64,000 nucleotides of DNA from Streptomyces noursei ATCC 11455 (GCF_001704275.1 NZ_CP011533.1:8184001-8248000); one strand, 5' to 3'; shown: positions 49,788-59,115, counted from the stretch's first letter. The notes: generated from the sequence alone by a model not told the origin. Numbers and translations: made by a program.

Positions 49788-51440
49788 TCACACCGTCGGC
49801 AGATAGCGCGGTGCCCGCCAGGCGTGCAGCCGGTGCTCCACCGCGGCCCCCAGCGCCAGGAGCCGGCCGTCCTGGTGGCCACCGGCCATCAGGAGCAGAC
49901 CCACCGGCAACTCGTGCACGAACCCGGCGGGCACCGACAGCGAGGGGTAGCCCGCCACGGCCGCGGGGGTCGAGGACGGGACGATGTCGTTGTCGCCCCG
50001 CGCGCAGTCGGTCGTCCAGGCCGGTGGATTCGTCGGCGCGGCGATCGCGTCCAGCCGATGGGCGGCCATGGTCTCGTCGATCGAACGCCGGGAGAGATCC
50101 CGCAACTCGGCCCGTGCGGCGCGGTATTGCGGGTCGGTGGTGGGCGGCGCGGCAAGGGCCCGCTCGAACAGCTCCTGGCCGGCGAAGCAGGTCCGCTCCG
50201 CCGGGTGGGCCCGGTTGAACGCGATCAGCCCGGCGAGGTCCCGCGGCCCGTCGCGGGTGGTGAGATAGGCGTCGATGTCCCGGTGGAACTCGGAGAGCAG
50301 CGCCGGGAATTCGAGCTCCGCCAGGCGCTTCTGGTACGGCGGCGTCACCTCGACGACCTCGGCGCCCGCGCTGCGCAGCTTCGCCGCGGTCCGGGTCGTC
50401 ACGGCATCCACGGCCGGTCCCAGCTCGGGCAGCCGCCACAGGCCGATCCGTTTGCCGCGCAGCGTGCCGGCGCGGCTCAGTTCGTCCGGGGAGCCGAGGA
50501 GGTCGGCCGCATCGCCCGGCCGCCGGGCGTCGCCACCGGTGAGCACCGACAGGGTCAGTGCGGCGTCGACCACATGGCGTGCCATGGGCCCCGCGGTGTC
50601 CTGCTCGGCCGAGATCGGGACCACGCCGGCCTGACTGACCAGTCCCAGGGTGGGCTTGTGGCCGACCACCCCGTTCATGCCGGCCGCGCACACGATGGAG
50701 CCGTCCGTCTCGGTGCCGATCGCCACCTGCGCCAGGGACGCGGCCAGCGCGGCGGCCGAACCGGCGGACGACCCGCACGGGTTCCGGTCCAGGACATAGG
50801 GGTTGTGGGTCTGCCCGCCGACCGCCGACCAGCCCGAGGTCGGCTTGGTCGCACGGAAGTTCGCCCACTCGGACAGATTGGTCTTGCCGAGGAGCACCGC
50901 GCCCGCGTCGCGCAGCCGGGTCACCAGGACGGCGTCGCGCTGCGGCGGTCGGCCGGCCAGCGCCAGCGACCCGGCCGTCGTGGGCAGGTCGTGGGTGTCC
51001 ACGTTGTCCTTCAGCAGCACGGGGATGCCGTCGAGCGGGCCGCGGGCCGCACCGCGGCGATGCCGGGCGTCGCTGGCCGCCGCCTGCTCCAGGGCCGTCG
51101 GGTCGGTGCGCAGCACCGCGTTGACCTTCGGGTCGACGGCCTCGATCCGGCGCAGATAGGCGGCGGTCAGCGCCGACGAGGTCAGCGACCCGTCCGCCAT
51201 ACGGGCCTGCAGTTCCGGAATCGTCACGGTGTCCAGATCGACCCCCAGGCGCGCGGACTCCCGATGCGTGGACTCCGGGCCCGCCGACCCCGTGCCGGTG
51301 GCCGAATCCTCCGGTGTCCGCCGGTCGTCCGCGCCGCCACCGGCCGCCTGCGCGCGCGGATTCGGCGCGCCCGCGCACAGGGAGCCGGCGACCAACACGG
51401 CGGCCACCATGGCAATGCTCCGCTTCCTCATGCTCCTCAT
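49788..51440 (-). CDS. Secreted amidase-signature enzyme
   Basis: 550 aa. Signal peptide (AMVAAVLVAGSLCAGA, possibly lipid-modified at Cys22) then the amidase signature fold: Lys144 in LLKDNVD, cis-Ser at about 224 in CGSSAGSAAALA and nucleophile Ser248 in GTETDGSIVCAAGMNG. C-terminal ARGDNDIVPSSTPAAVAGYPSLSVPAGF is also typical. Hydrolyses amide bonds outside the cell; family members act on peptides, aryl amides or acylamides. ATG at 51431 is an alternative start. Divergent from the kinase gene. Confidence 0.9.
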   Translation of the reverse strand: MRSMRKRSIAMVAAVLVAGSLCAGAPNPRAQAAGGGADDRRTPEDSATGTGSAGPESTHRESARLGVDLDTVTIPELQARMADGSLTSSALTAAYLRRIEAVDPKVNAVLRTDPTALEQAAASDARHRRGAARGPLDGIPVLLKDNVDTHDLPTTAGSLALAGRPPQRDAVLVTRLRDAGAVLLGKTNLSEWANFRATKPTSGWSAVGGQTHNPYVLDRNPCGSSAGSAAALAASLAQVAIGTETDGSIVCAAGMNGVVGHKPTLGLVSQAGVVPISAEQDTAGPMARHVVDAALTLSVLTGGDARRPGDAADLLGSPDELSRAGTLRGKRIGLWRLPELGPAVDAVTTRTAAKLRSAGAEVVEVTPPYQKRLAELEFPALLSEFHRDIDAYLTTRDGPRDLAGLIAFNRAHPAERTCFAGQELFERALAAPPTTDPQYRAARAELRDLSRRSIDETMAAHRLDAIAAPTNPPAWTTDCARGDNDIVPSSTPAAVAGYPSLSVPAGFVHELPVGLLLMAGGHQDGRLLALGAAVEHRLHAWRAPRYLPTV

Positions 51441-51561
51441 GAAAATCAGCGCACTACAGGCCGCCGGACCGGCACAAGGGCCTTTCGCGTCGCCCTCCCG
51501 TCAGCGCACCCGCGCGGTTGCGGGATACTGCGGTACGCAACTGCTGGTACGGGGGGTACGG

Positions 51562-53556
51562 GTGCGACCGCTGGCAAAGGACGATCCGCGACAGATCGGA
51601 CCGTTCCGCATTATCGGGCTGCTCGGTGGCGGCGGGATGGGACGGGTCTATCTCGGCCGCGCGGGCGACGGCCGGACGGTCGCGGTGAAGACCGCGCGGT
51701 CCGAACTCGCCGACGACCACGGTTTCCGCAAGCGGTTCGCCCGCGAGGTGGCCGCCGCCGGTCGGGTCGGGGGACCGTTCGTCGCGCCGGTGGTCGATGC
51801 CGCGCCGCAGGACGACGTGCCGTGGATGGCGACCGAGTACGTACCGGGCCTCCCGCTCAGCTCCGCCGTGCACGACTGGGGGCCGCTGCCCGAGCACACG
51901 GTGCGGCTGCTCACGGCCGGACTGCTCCAGGCCCTGTCGGCGGTGCAGGAACAGGGTCTGGTGCACCGGGACCTCAAGCCGTCCAACATCCTGCTCACCG
52001 CCGCCGGCCCACGGGTCATCGACTTCGGCATCGCGCACTCCGCCGCGGACACCGCGCTGACCGTGACCGGCACCGCCCTCGGCACCCCGGGTTTCATGGC
52101 GCCCGAGCAACTGGTCATGACCGGCCCCGACATCACCGGGGCGGCGGACGTGTTCGCCCTCGGCGGCGTGATCGTCTACGCGGCGACCGGCGACGGCCCG
52201 TACGGGAGCGCCGAACCGCAGGTCCTGATGTACCGCACCGTGCACGAGCAGCCGCAGATCGACCACCTTCCGCACGCGCTCAAGGAGTTGGCGGCGGCAT
52301 GCCTGGCGAAGGAGCCGCGGCGGCGGCCCGCGCTCCCCGACCTGGTGGCGCGGGTGGGCGCACCGGGCCCGTACGGTGACTGGCTGCCGGAACCGATCAC
52401 CGAACAACTCCGCCGGCTGTCCAGCCAACTCGGCGACCCCCGCGCCCAGGACACCGCCACGCCGCCGCCCCCGGCCCAGGCACCCGCGAGCGTCGGCTTC
52501 GAGGGACTGCCGACCCGCACGATGACGGATCCCCCGCAACCCCCGCCGTCCGCCGCTCCGCCCCGGCAGCCCCACCGCCCCGGCCCACCACCGCCACCGG
52601 AGGGGCAGCCCCCGGCCACGGGGCCGAGCCGCCGCCGGATGCTCGCCGCCTTGACCGCCGCCGGGGTCGTCGCCGGTGGCGGGGCACTGGCCTGGACGCT
52701 CCGGCCGGACGGCGGGGCGCAGGGCACCGATGGTGCCGGCGCCGCGGCCAAGCCCGGCGGGACCGGGCAACCGGACGGCCGGCTGCCACAGGCGATACGC
52801 GACAAGGGCACCGTCACCGTCGGCTCGGACCTCACCTACGCCCCGATGGAGTTCGTCGGCAACGGCGGGCCCACCGGTCTCGACGTCGATCTGGCCGAGG
52901 CCCTCGGCCGCGAACTGGGCGTGCGCTGCACGTTCCAGAACGCCGCCTTCGACTCCCTCCTCACCGGCCTCGACGCGGGCAGGTTCGACCTGGTCATGTC
53001 GGCGGTGGTCGACACCAAGGACCGTCAGGAGGGGCGCGCGACCGGCTCGACGACGCGCCGCGGCGTCGACCTGATCGACTACTTCACGTCCGGGCTCTCG
53101 CTCGTCGTCCGCAACGGCAACCCGGAGGGCATCCGCAAGGTGGCGGACCTCTCGGGCAAGCCGGTCGCGGTCCAGCGCGGCTCGGTCGCACAGGGCTACC
53201 TCGACGAGGTGAGCCGGCAGTTCCCCGCGCAGCTGACGCTGCGCAAGTTCGACACACCCGACGAGGTCTACGCCGACGTCGCCCAACGCCGTTCGCTCGC
53301 CTGCCTCGACGACTTCGCGGTCGCGGCCTACACCGCGGCGACCCACTCCGGCGGCGGCGCCCTCCAACTCTGCGGCCCACAGCTCGACCCGGTGCCCTTC
53401 GGCATCGCCGTCGCCAAGACCGACACGGCCCTGCGCGACGCCGTGCGGGAGGCGCTCGACCGCCTCATCGCGAGCGGCGCGTACGCGAAGATCCTCAAGC
53501 AGTGGCACGTCGAGGGCGGGGCGGTGCCGCGGGCCGTCGTCAACGGCGGGCGGTAG
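51562..53556 (+). CDS. Ser/Thr protein kinase fused to an extracellular solute-binding domain
   Basis: 664 aa from GTG. Kinase at residues 15-270: GGGGMGRVY loop, Lys43 (VAVKTA), HRDLKPSN (Asp137), DFG (154-156) and GTPGFMAPEQ. Pro-rich linker 296-355, one membrane segment 358-380, then outside a type-3 solute-binding domain (about 408-655: KGTVTVGSDLTYAPMEFVGNGGPTGLDVDLAEALGRELG, FDLVMSAVVDTKDR, GKPVAVQRGSVAQGYLDE, PFGIAVAKTDTALRDAVREAL). It looks like a one-protein receptor kinase sensing an amino-acid-like ligand. PIG-L gene follows 47 bp downstream. Confidence 0.92.
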   Translation: MRPLAKDDPRQIGPFRIIGLLGGGGMGRVYLGRAGDGRTVAVKTARSELADDHGFRKRFAREVAAAGRVGGPFVAPVVDAAPQDDVPWMATEYVPGLPLSSAVHDWGPLPEHTVRLLTAGLLQALSAVQEQGLVHRDLKPSNILLTAAGPRVIDFGIAHSAADTALTVTGTALGTPGFMAPEQLVMTGPDITGAADVFALGGVIVYAATGDGPYGSAEPQVLMYRTVHEQPQIDHLPHALKELAAACLAKEPRRRPALPDLVARVGAPGPYGDWLPEPITEQLRRLSSQLGDPRAQDTATPPPPAQAPASVGFEGLPTRTMTDPPQPPPSAAPPRQPHRPGPPPPPEGQPPATGPSRRRMLAALTAAGVVAGGGALAWTLRPDGGAQGTDGAGAAAKPGGTGQPDGRLPQAIRDKGTVTVGSDLTYAPMEFVGNGGPTGLDVDLAEALGRELGVRCTFQNAAFDSLLTGLDAGRFDLVMSAVVDTKDRQEGRATGSTTRRGVDLIDYFTSGLSLVVRNGNPEGIRKVADLSGKPVAVQRGSVAQGYLDEVSRQFPAQLTLRKFDTPDEVYADVAQRRSLACLDDFAVAAYTAATHSGGGALQLCGPQLDPVPFGIAVAKTDTALRDAVREALDRLIASGAYAKILKQWHVEGGAVPRAVVNGGR

Positions 53557-53603
53557 GGTCGCCGCACCCCGTCTGCCCCGTCGTGGAAGGTGACCGACCG
53601 GCC

Positions 53604-54353
53604 ATGTCCCTGCCGAGCCTCCTGGCGGTGTTCGCCCACCCGGACGACGAGTCCCTATCGGCGGGCGGGCTGCTCGCCCGCCACGCGGCCGCCGGGGCGC
53701 GGACCGCGGTCGTCACGGCCACCTGGGCGGCGGAGACCCGGCGCGCCGCGGAACTGGCCGACGCACTGCGCATCCTCGGGGCTGGCGCCCCGCGCCTGCT
53801 GGGCTACGCCGATGCCGGCGCGCCGCAGTCGGCCCCGGGCCGCGCCCGGTTCTGCGCGGCGCCGCTCGACGAGTCGGTGCGGCTCGTGGTCGGACACATC
53901 CGGGAGTTCCGCCCCGACATCGTCGTCACGCACGACGCCTACGGCGGACTGACCGGCCACACGGACCACCGCCACACGCACCGGGTGACCACGCTCGCGG
54001 TCCAGGCCGCCGGATGGGAACAGCTCTACCCGGACGCCGGCGCCCCCTGGCAGCCGAGCGCGCTCCACCTGGCCACGCACCCGCACTCCGCCGCACGGGC
54101 GTTGGGAGACCGCCTCGTCAGGGCAGGCCGGGCGCGATACAGCGTCCCCGACGAGTGGGTCACCGCGACCGTCGATGTGAGCCCGTGGCTGGAGCAGAAG
54201 CTCGGCGCCGTACTGGCCCACCGCACCGAGGTCGAGCGCGGTGCCCTGCCGGGGCGCATCGCCGGCCTCCCCCCAGCCGATCGGGCCCGCCTGCTGTCCA
54301 CCGAGTGGTACATCCACCACGGGTGCCCGGGGTTCACGCACCGGGCAGGCTAG
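53604..54353 (+). CDS. PIG-L-family deacetylase
   Basis: 249 aa from ATG. LLAVFAHPDDESLSAGGLLARHAAAGARTAVVTATWA is the family's zinc site (AHPDDE), completed by HTDHRHTH near residue 118 and the Asp in DIVVTHDAYG. Members deacetylate GlcNAc conjugates (MshB, Mca-like) or other amides. Same direction as the kinase-SBP gene and probably cotranscribed. Substrate unknown. Confidence 0.9.
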   Translation: MSLPSLLAVFAHPDDESLSAGGLLARHAAAGARTAVVTATWAAETRRAAELADALRILGAGAPRLLGYADAGAPQSAPGRARFCAAPLDESVRLVVGHIREFRPDIVVTHDAYGGLTGHTDHRHTHRVTTLAVQAAGWEQLYPDAGAPWQPSALHLATHPHSAARALGDRLVRAGRARYSVPDEWVTATVDVSPWLEQKLGAVLAHRTEVERGALPGRIAGLPPADRARLLSTEWYIHHGCPGFTHRAG

Positions 54354-54507
54354 GGTCTGTCCGGCCCGGCGCCCCCGGCACGACGGGTGCGCCGCATATG
54401 GATCACGACAATTCCCCTCTGAAGTGGGCGAGTTGGGGCCTCTGCGGTGCTTAAGGTGCCGGTCTCGGTGCGGGCGCCGCGCCGCGCACACTCAGGGGGA
54501 GGCTGGT

Positions 54508-54822
54508 ATGCCGAACAGCGCGAAGGGGTCCGTGGACCCGACGGCCCAGGAGGCTTCCGCGAGCGCCGACGACGTGGAGGTGTCGGATCTGGCCGGCTAC
54601 CTCAAGCACCTCACGGACCGGATCCTGCCAGGGGTCGAGAGCCGACGGGACGGCGCGCGGGCCGCCGACCGGCCGGATGTCGCGGCCGCGTACGCCGAAG
54701 TGGCTCACCTCATGATGGAGTCCGTGGAGGCCCTGCGGAACGTCGCCGAAGGACTGGGCGAGGGGCTGGGCGAGGAGACGGGCGAGGGGCCGCTCGCGCA
54801 GGAGGAACGCCAGGCAGGGTGA
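54508..54822 (+). CDS. Small acidic protein of unknown function
   Basis: 104 aa from ATG with GGGGGAGG seven bases before. Mostly helical: VEVSDLAGYLKHLTDRILPGVESRRDGARAADRPDVAAAYAEVAHLMMESVEALRNVAEGLGEGLGE. No signal or membrane segment. Family not recognised. Convergent with the DUF6801 gene. Confidence 0.65.
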   Translation: MPNSAKGSVDPTAQEASASADDVEVSDLAGYLKHLTDRILPGVESRRDGARAADRPDVAAAYAEVAHLMMESVEALRNVAEGLGEGLGEETGEGPLAQEERQAG

Positions 54823-54866
54823 GCCATCGCGCGCCTGCCTGGCGTTGCGCTCCTCGGCGCCGGCGT

Positions 54867-55889
54867 CTACTTGCGGCGCGCCCGGAAGCGGAGGGCGAAG
54901 ACGAGGGCGAGCGCCCCCACCGCAAGCGCTCCCACGGCCAGCAGGACCAGGCTCCGGGTGTGCTGACTGCCGATCGCGGTGGTGCTGCCGGACGGGACGG
55001 CCGCGCCGAGCGCGCTCGTGCCGGACCGCTCCCCGCCCTCCGGGTGCCGAGCCCCACTGGACTTCCCGTCACGGGAGTTCGGGCCGGCCGCGCCGCCCGC
55101 CTCGCCCGGAGCGCCGGATGCGCTCGAGCCGGGCGTGCCGTCGGTGGTGGACGGCCCGGTGTGCGCCGCGGACCCGGGCCCGGCGGCGTCGGAGCCGGCC
55201 GAGCCGTTGCTCCCGGTCGTCGTCGAGCCGGCCGACGGGTTCGCCGTGATGGCGAAGGACGCCACCACGTCGTTCTGTCGCGGGGCCAGTTTGCACGGCA
55301 CGTCGATCGGGCCCCGGAACACCTTGCCGTCGGCTTCCCTGGGCACGACGTGCAGGACGAGGTCGCCCACGGTGATCTGCGCCCTGCCCGGCCGGTCGAA
55401 GGTACGCGACGGTGCGGTGCCGGTCGCCCGGACGACGAGCGAACCGGAGTCCGGGACGGTGGTCCTGGGAACCTGGAACGGCACGGTGGTGGTTCCGCCG
55501 CCGTGCGGCGCGACCACGCGGACCTGGGCGTCCGCCCGGCCCTCGACGCTCTTCACGCCGAGCCAGTTCAGCCCGCTGGTGACGGCCGAACCCAACGGCG
55601 CCCCGGCGCGGATGACGAACCGCGGGGTGGGCTGCCCGACCGCGGTCGAGGTGGGGACGTCCGCGTCGATCCGCACCCTTGCGGTCTGAGTGAACGACTG
55701 GATCGAGCAGGTGTAGGCGAGCGTGCGCGACACCGGATCCGCCGCCGCCGGGGCGGCGCCGGTGACTCCCACGATTCCGCCGGCCACCCCCACCGTCGTC
55801 GCCACGGTGACGACACGACGGGCCACCGGACCCCTCAGGACGGCGCGGGCCGCACCGCGCCGGTGTCGGCTTCCTTCTGCACTGATCAT
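54867..55889 (-). CDS. Cell-surface DUF6801-type protein with C-terminal membrane anchor
   Basis: 340 aa from ATG at 55889 (GGAGG, five-base spacer). Signal peptide ends PAAAD-P. The mature domain TLAYTCSIQSFTQTARVRIDADVPTSTAVGQPTPRFVIRAG and later VFRGPIDVPCKLAPRQNDVVASF (two Cys, likely disulfide) matches DUF6801. Then a Ser/Gly/Ala-rich stalk (about 225-305) and a final membrane segment ending RFRARRK. No LPXTG signal. Probably displayed on the wall face of the membrane; function unknown. Confidence 0.8.
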   Translation of the reverse strand: MISAEGSRHRRGAARAVLRGPVARRVVTVATTVGVAGGIVGVTGAAPAAADPVSRTLAYTCSIQSFTQTARVRIDADVPTSTAVGQPTPRFVIRAGAPLGSAVTSGLNWLGVKSVEGRADAQVRVVAPHGGGTTTVPFQVPRTTVPDSGSLVVRATGTAPSRTFDRPGRAQITVGDLVLHVVPREADGKVFRGPIDVPCKLAPRQNDVVASFAITANPSAGSTTTGSNGSAGSDAAGPGSAAHTGPSTTDGTPGSSASGAPGEAGGAAGPNSRDGKSSGARHPEGGERSGTSALGAAVPSGSTTAIGSQHTRSLVLLAVGALAVGALALVFALRFRARRK

Positions 55890-56014
55890 CTTGCCTCCCC
55901 CATAAGGCAGCTGTGTCTGTACGACGAGCATCCGTCCGCCGTGTCATAGCCGTGTCACCGCCCGGAACCAACCCGTCATCGGATCGGCCACCGGGGTAGG
56001 CGAGTATCGCGAAC

Positions 56015-58819
56015 TCAGCTGTCCAGGAAGGGACGTTGGTCGTCGCGCTCCCGGAAGGTCTGAGCCAGATGGTCCCGGAGTTCGGCGTGGCGGAACTGGT
56101 ATACCGCACCGGCCTGACGCAACACGCCCCGCTCGCAGGCGTCGTTGAGGAAGGCGATCAGAGCCCACGGCACGCGTCCGGTCAGTGGCAGCCAGATGCG
56201 CGACAGCGCCACCCACTGCCCCCAGGCGGTCCAGCTGAGCCCGTAGCCGAGCCCGCATCCGAAGGCCGCTTCGCCCGCGAACACCAGACCGGCCAGGAAC
56301 CCGCGCATCGGCCCTTCGACGATCCCGTTGGCGACCCCGGCCGCCAGTCCGAAGACGAGTGCCCACACGAGCATGTGGAAGACCACGTTCTTGCGGTTGT
56401 CGTTCAGCAGCGCGGCGGGGCGGACGGCGGATCTGATGTCACTGGGCACTTCGAGCCAGGCAACGATGCCCAACACCAGTCCGATCCCGAGCCCGGCGCC
56501 GGGCACGAACATGAGCGCCCCCAGGAGGCCGCCGTCGAGCCCGTCCGCCAGTCCGAGCGGCCCGACCACCCCCCTGTCCACCAGCACCAACACCAGCGCG
56601 ATCGGGGTGCCGAAGGCGAGCCCGACCGTGAACCGGGGGAGGAACCGCGCACGCCTCCGTCTCCCCCTGCCGAAGAGCCGCACGCGGAACCGCGACGGCT
56701 CCGTCGCACCCCGGGAGATGAACGCGTACACCATCCCGAACGCGAACCCGACCACGAGCCCGTGCAGCAGCCCGACGACGAGCCCACGAACGAGCGCGAA
56801 CCGGGCGCCGTGCGAGGTGGCGACCAGGTCGACGGGGAGGTTGCCGACCGCGGTGGTGACGCCGAAGGACAGCGCGGCGAGGAATCCGACCACCAGCACC
56901 CGGGTGGAGCGGCGCAGGGTGGTGCCCAGTTGCCACCAGGCGAGGTCGGCGGTGTCGAGTCGGGTGAGGTGCGCGGCGAGGTAGCCGAGCCAGTGGTGGG
57001 CGCGTTCGGGGTCCCAGTGCCGTCGGCGGCGACGGCCGGTGGCGGGGTCGCTGTCGGTCGGCGGGCGGTGGTAGGCGGTGGGCGTGAACGCGGCCAGGAG
57101 GTGTTTGCGCAGGTCGTCGGCGGTGCGGAAGCGGGTGGTGTCGAGCAGCTCGGAAGGGTCCCGGCCGGGCGCGTCGCTGTAGATGGTGCGTGCCATGGCG
57201 ACCATCAGCGGGGTGGTGAGCACCGTGGCGACGTTGTGGGCGCCCCGGTCGCGCGGCCGGGTGCCGAGCCTGGCCAGGACGGGTTCCCACACCGTGCCGT
57301 GCAGCCCGCCGTCCACGCCGGGGCGACTGGCGCGCGGCAGGTAGTCGGCGAGGTCGCCGAGGGTGAGGTCGTCCAGCTGGACGACGGCCGCGGCGCTGAG
57401 CACGTCGGTCGCCGCCACCGCCTGGGCGTACTGCGCGGGGCGGCTGGTGAGCAGCAGCGGAGTGGTGGTGGCGTTGAGCTTGTCGAGCGCTTCCCCCTGC
57501 AGGCCGCTTGCGATCTCGTCGAACCCGTCGAGGACGGGCAGGATCCGGCCGGTGTCCACCAGGGCGCCGGCCAGGTTGCGCCCGGGCATGTCGGGGTCCC
57601 GGGCCGCCAGGCCGTAGTCGCGCACCAACTGGTCGCACATCCAGTCGCGCAGCGAGGTGCTCCGGGGGTCCCACGCGCCCAGGCCGAAGATCACGGGTAC
57701 CGGGTCGTCGGGGGAGCGGTCGCCGAGCCGGTCGAGGACGAAGCGCAGGGTGAGGATCGTCTTGCCCGAACCGGCCGCACCGAGCACCACCAGCCGAGCG
57801 GACGGAACGGACCGGTACACCCGCACCATGTGCTGAAGTCGGCCGGCCAGCGGCAGTGGGCCCGGGTCCGTTCCGGGTGCGGACCGGCGGATGTTGGCCC
57901 AGTGGTCGAACAGTCCCGCGTCCGCGAGCCGGAACCGCACGGTCAGCGGCATCGGGTCGTGCACCTTGCGCCGCCGCTCCTCCCTGTCCCACTGGTCGTG
58001 GACCGTGGCGGCGAGTTTCCTGACCGCCTCCCGCAGCTCCGGCGGGCCGTCGGGCGGCGGTGGGGACGGGCGGGGGAGCCGGTCGAGTCGGTCGGCATCG
58101 GGCGGCAGGCCGATGAGCTCGCCCAACTCGCCGATCCGGGCCGGGGACAGCCCCGCGTACCAGCGGTGCACCGGGCGCGCGGTGAGTCTGCCGAGCCCGT
58201 CGGAGCGGTGGTGCTCGCTGACGATGCCGATCAGGCACCCTTCGCTCCACACCGCGGCCCCCGACATCCCTTCCCAGGGCGAACGGTCCGGGGCCTGGTC
58301 GTGCTCCGGGGCCGCCAGCCTGGCGATCTCCAGGGTGCCCTGGCGCTGGTTCGACAGCGGGACGGCCTGGCCGAGTGCGTGGTGGGTGTCCCGGTAGGAG
58401 GCGAGGGGATCGCGCTCCGGCGACGCGGCGTCGCGGCGCAGCTTGAACCTCGGGAACCCGAGCGCCGCGCAGTCCACCGGCTGCCCGACGCGGGCGAATC
58501 GCACCGGCGGCACCTCGACGGCGTACCGCTCGTCGGGGCCCGCCCCGTCCGCGATCTTCAGCAGGGCGATGTCCGCGGGGACGTCCGCCCAGACCGTCTC
58601 GCCGGGCACGTCCCGCACGCTGCCGTCCTGATGGACGAACCGCACCTGAACCGATGCCGCGTCGCCGATCACGTGCGCGGCGGTGAGCACCACGTCCCCG
58701 GTCATCCGGTAGCCCGAGCCGCGCCGGCCCGCGCCCGAGGGGCGGGTGGTGATGATCTGGACCGCCCGTGCCGGGTCGAGTCCCGCCGGCTCCCCGGTCC
58801 CGCTCGGCGCGGGAGTCAC
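56015..58819 (-). CDS. Trypsin-like peptidase-NACHT-membrane protein (conflict-system type)
   Basis: 934 aa. Residues 15-235: trypsin-like domain with His49 (TAAHVIG), Asp83 (PADIALLKI) and Ser186 (GMSGAAVW), an apparently intact triad. About 285: RKVHDPMPLTVRF. NACHT with Walker A GAAGSGKT (347-354) and Walker B ILPVLDGFDEIA (426-437). From about 655 six or so membrane segments; C-terminus RQAGAVYQFRHAELRDHLAQTF. No signal peptide, so the protease faces the cytosol. Fusion of protease, STAND NTPase and membrane part fits NTP-dependent biological-conflict systems. Start overlaps the Trypco2 stop by four bases. Confidence 0.88.
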   Translation of the reverse strand: MTPAPSGTGEPAGLDPARAVQIITTRPSGAGRRGSGYRMTGDVVLTAAHVIGDAASVQVRFVHQDGSVRDVPGETVWADVPADIALLKIADGAGPDERYAVEVPPVRFARVGQPVDCAALGFPRFKLRRDAASPERDPLASYRDTHHALGQAVPLSNQRQGTLEIARLAAPEHDQAPDRSPWEGMSGAAVWSEGCLIGIVSEHHRSDGLGRLTARPVHRWYAGLSPARIGELGELIGLPPDADRLDRLPRPSPPPPDGPPELREAVRKLAATVHDQWDREERRRKVHDPMPLTVRFRLADAGLFDHWANIRRSAPGTDPGPLPLAGRLQHMVRVYRSVPSARLVVLGAAGSGKTILTLRFVLDRLGDRSPDDPVPVIFGLGAWDPRSTSLRDWMCDQLVRDYGLAARDPDMPGRNLAGALVDTGRILPVLDGFDEIASGLQGEALDKLNATTTPLLLTSRPAQYAQAVAATDVLSAAAVVQLDDLTLGDLADYLPRASRPGVDGGLHGTVWEPVLARLGTRPRDRGAHNVATVLTTPLMVAMARTIYSDAPGRDPSELLDTTRFRTADDLRKHLLAAFTPTAYHRPPTDSDPATGRRRRRHWDPERAHHWLGYLAAHLTRLDTADLAWWQLGTTLRRSTRVLVVGFLAALSFGVTTAVGNLPVDLVATSHGARFALVRGLVVGLLHGLVVGFAFGMVYAFISRGATEPSRFRVRLFGRGRRRRARFLPRFTVGLAFGTPIALVLVLVDRGVVGPLGLADGLDGGLLGALMFVPGAGLGIGLVLGIVAWLEVPSDIRSAVRPAALLNDNRKNVVFHMLVWALVFGLAAGVANGIVEGPMRGFLAGLVFAGEAAFGCGLGYGLSWTAWGQWVALSRIWLPLTGRVPWALIAFLNDACERGVLRQAGAVYQFRHAELRDHLAQTFRERDDQRPFLDS

Positions 58820-59115
58820 TGTTCGTGGGCGTCGGCCGGGCCGGAGACGAACGGGTGAGCGTTCGTCCCGGCCAGGGTCGGCTGCAGGGCCAGTTTGATG
58901 CGTTGGGTCGTGGTGGCGCCGGCGGTCGCCTCCGCCCCGGCCTCCACCACCCAGAACCGCACCTTCGCCCCGCCCTGTGCCGTCCGCTCCAGCGCGACCG
59001 ACACCTCCAGCTCGACGGGTCCCAGTTCGAAGCGAAGCGCCTCACCCTCCGCGGCGGTGATCGCCTGTTCCAGCTCCGCCCTGAGATCCCTGATCACACT
59101 GGCTAACTCGATCAC
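58816..59115 (-). CDS. Trypco2-domain protein (trypsin-co-occurring domain 2)
   Basis: 99 aa, starting MIELASVIRDLRAELEQAITAAEGEALRFELGPVELEVSVALERTA, then GGAKVRFWVVEAGAEA and RIKLALQPT. A short helix followed by four or so beta strands is the Trypco2 pattern, named for co-occurrence with trypsin-like conflict proteins. Translationally coupled (ATGA) to the trypsin-NACHT gene and probably its regulatory partner or trigger. Confidence 0.87.
   Translation of the reverse strand: MIELASVIRDLRAELEQAITAAEGEALRFELGPVELEVSVALERTAQGGAKVRFWVVEAGAEATAGATTTQRIKLALQPTLAGTNAHPFVSGPADAHEQ

Noticed and set aside
51454..53508. A 684-codon minus-strand frame opposite the kinase gene
   Set aside because: Antisense shadow; the plus strand has complete kinase and solute-binding motifs.
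56036..58858. A 940-codon plus-strand frame opposite the trypsin-NACHT gene
   Set aside because: Arg/Gly/Glu/His-biased antisense shadow with no protein-like motifs.
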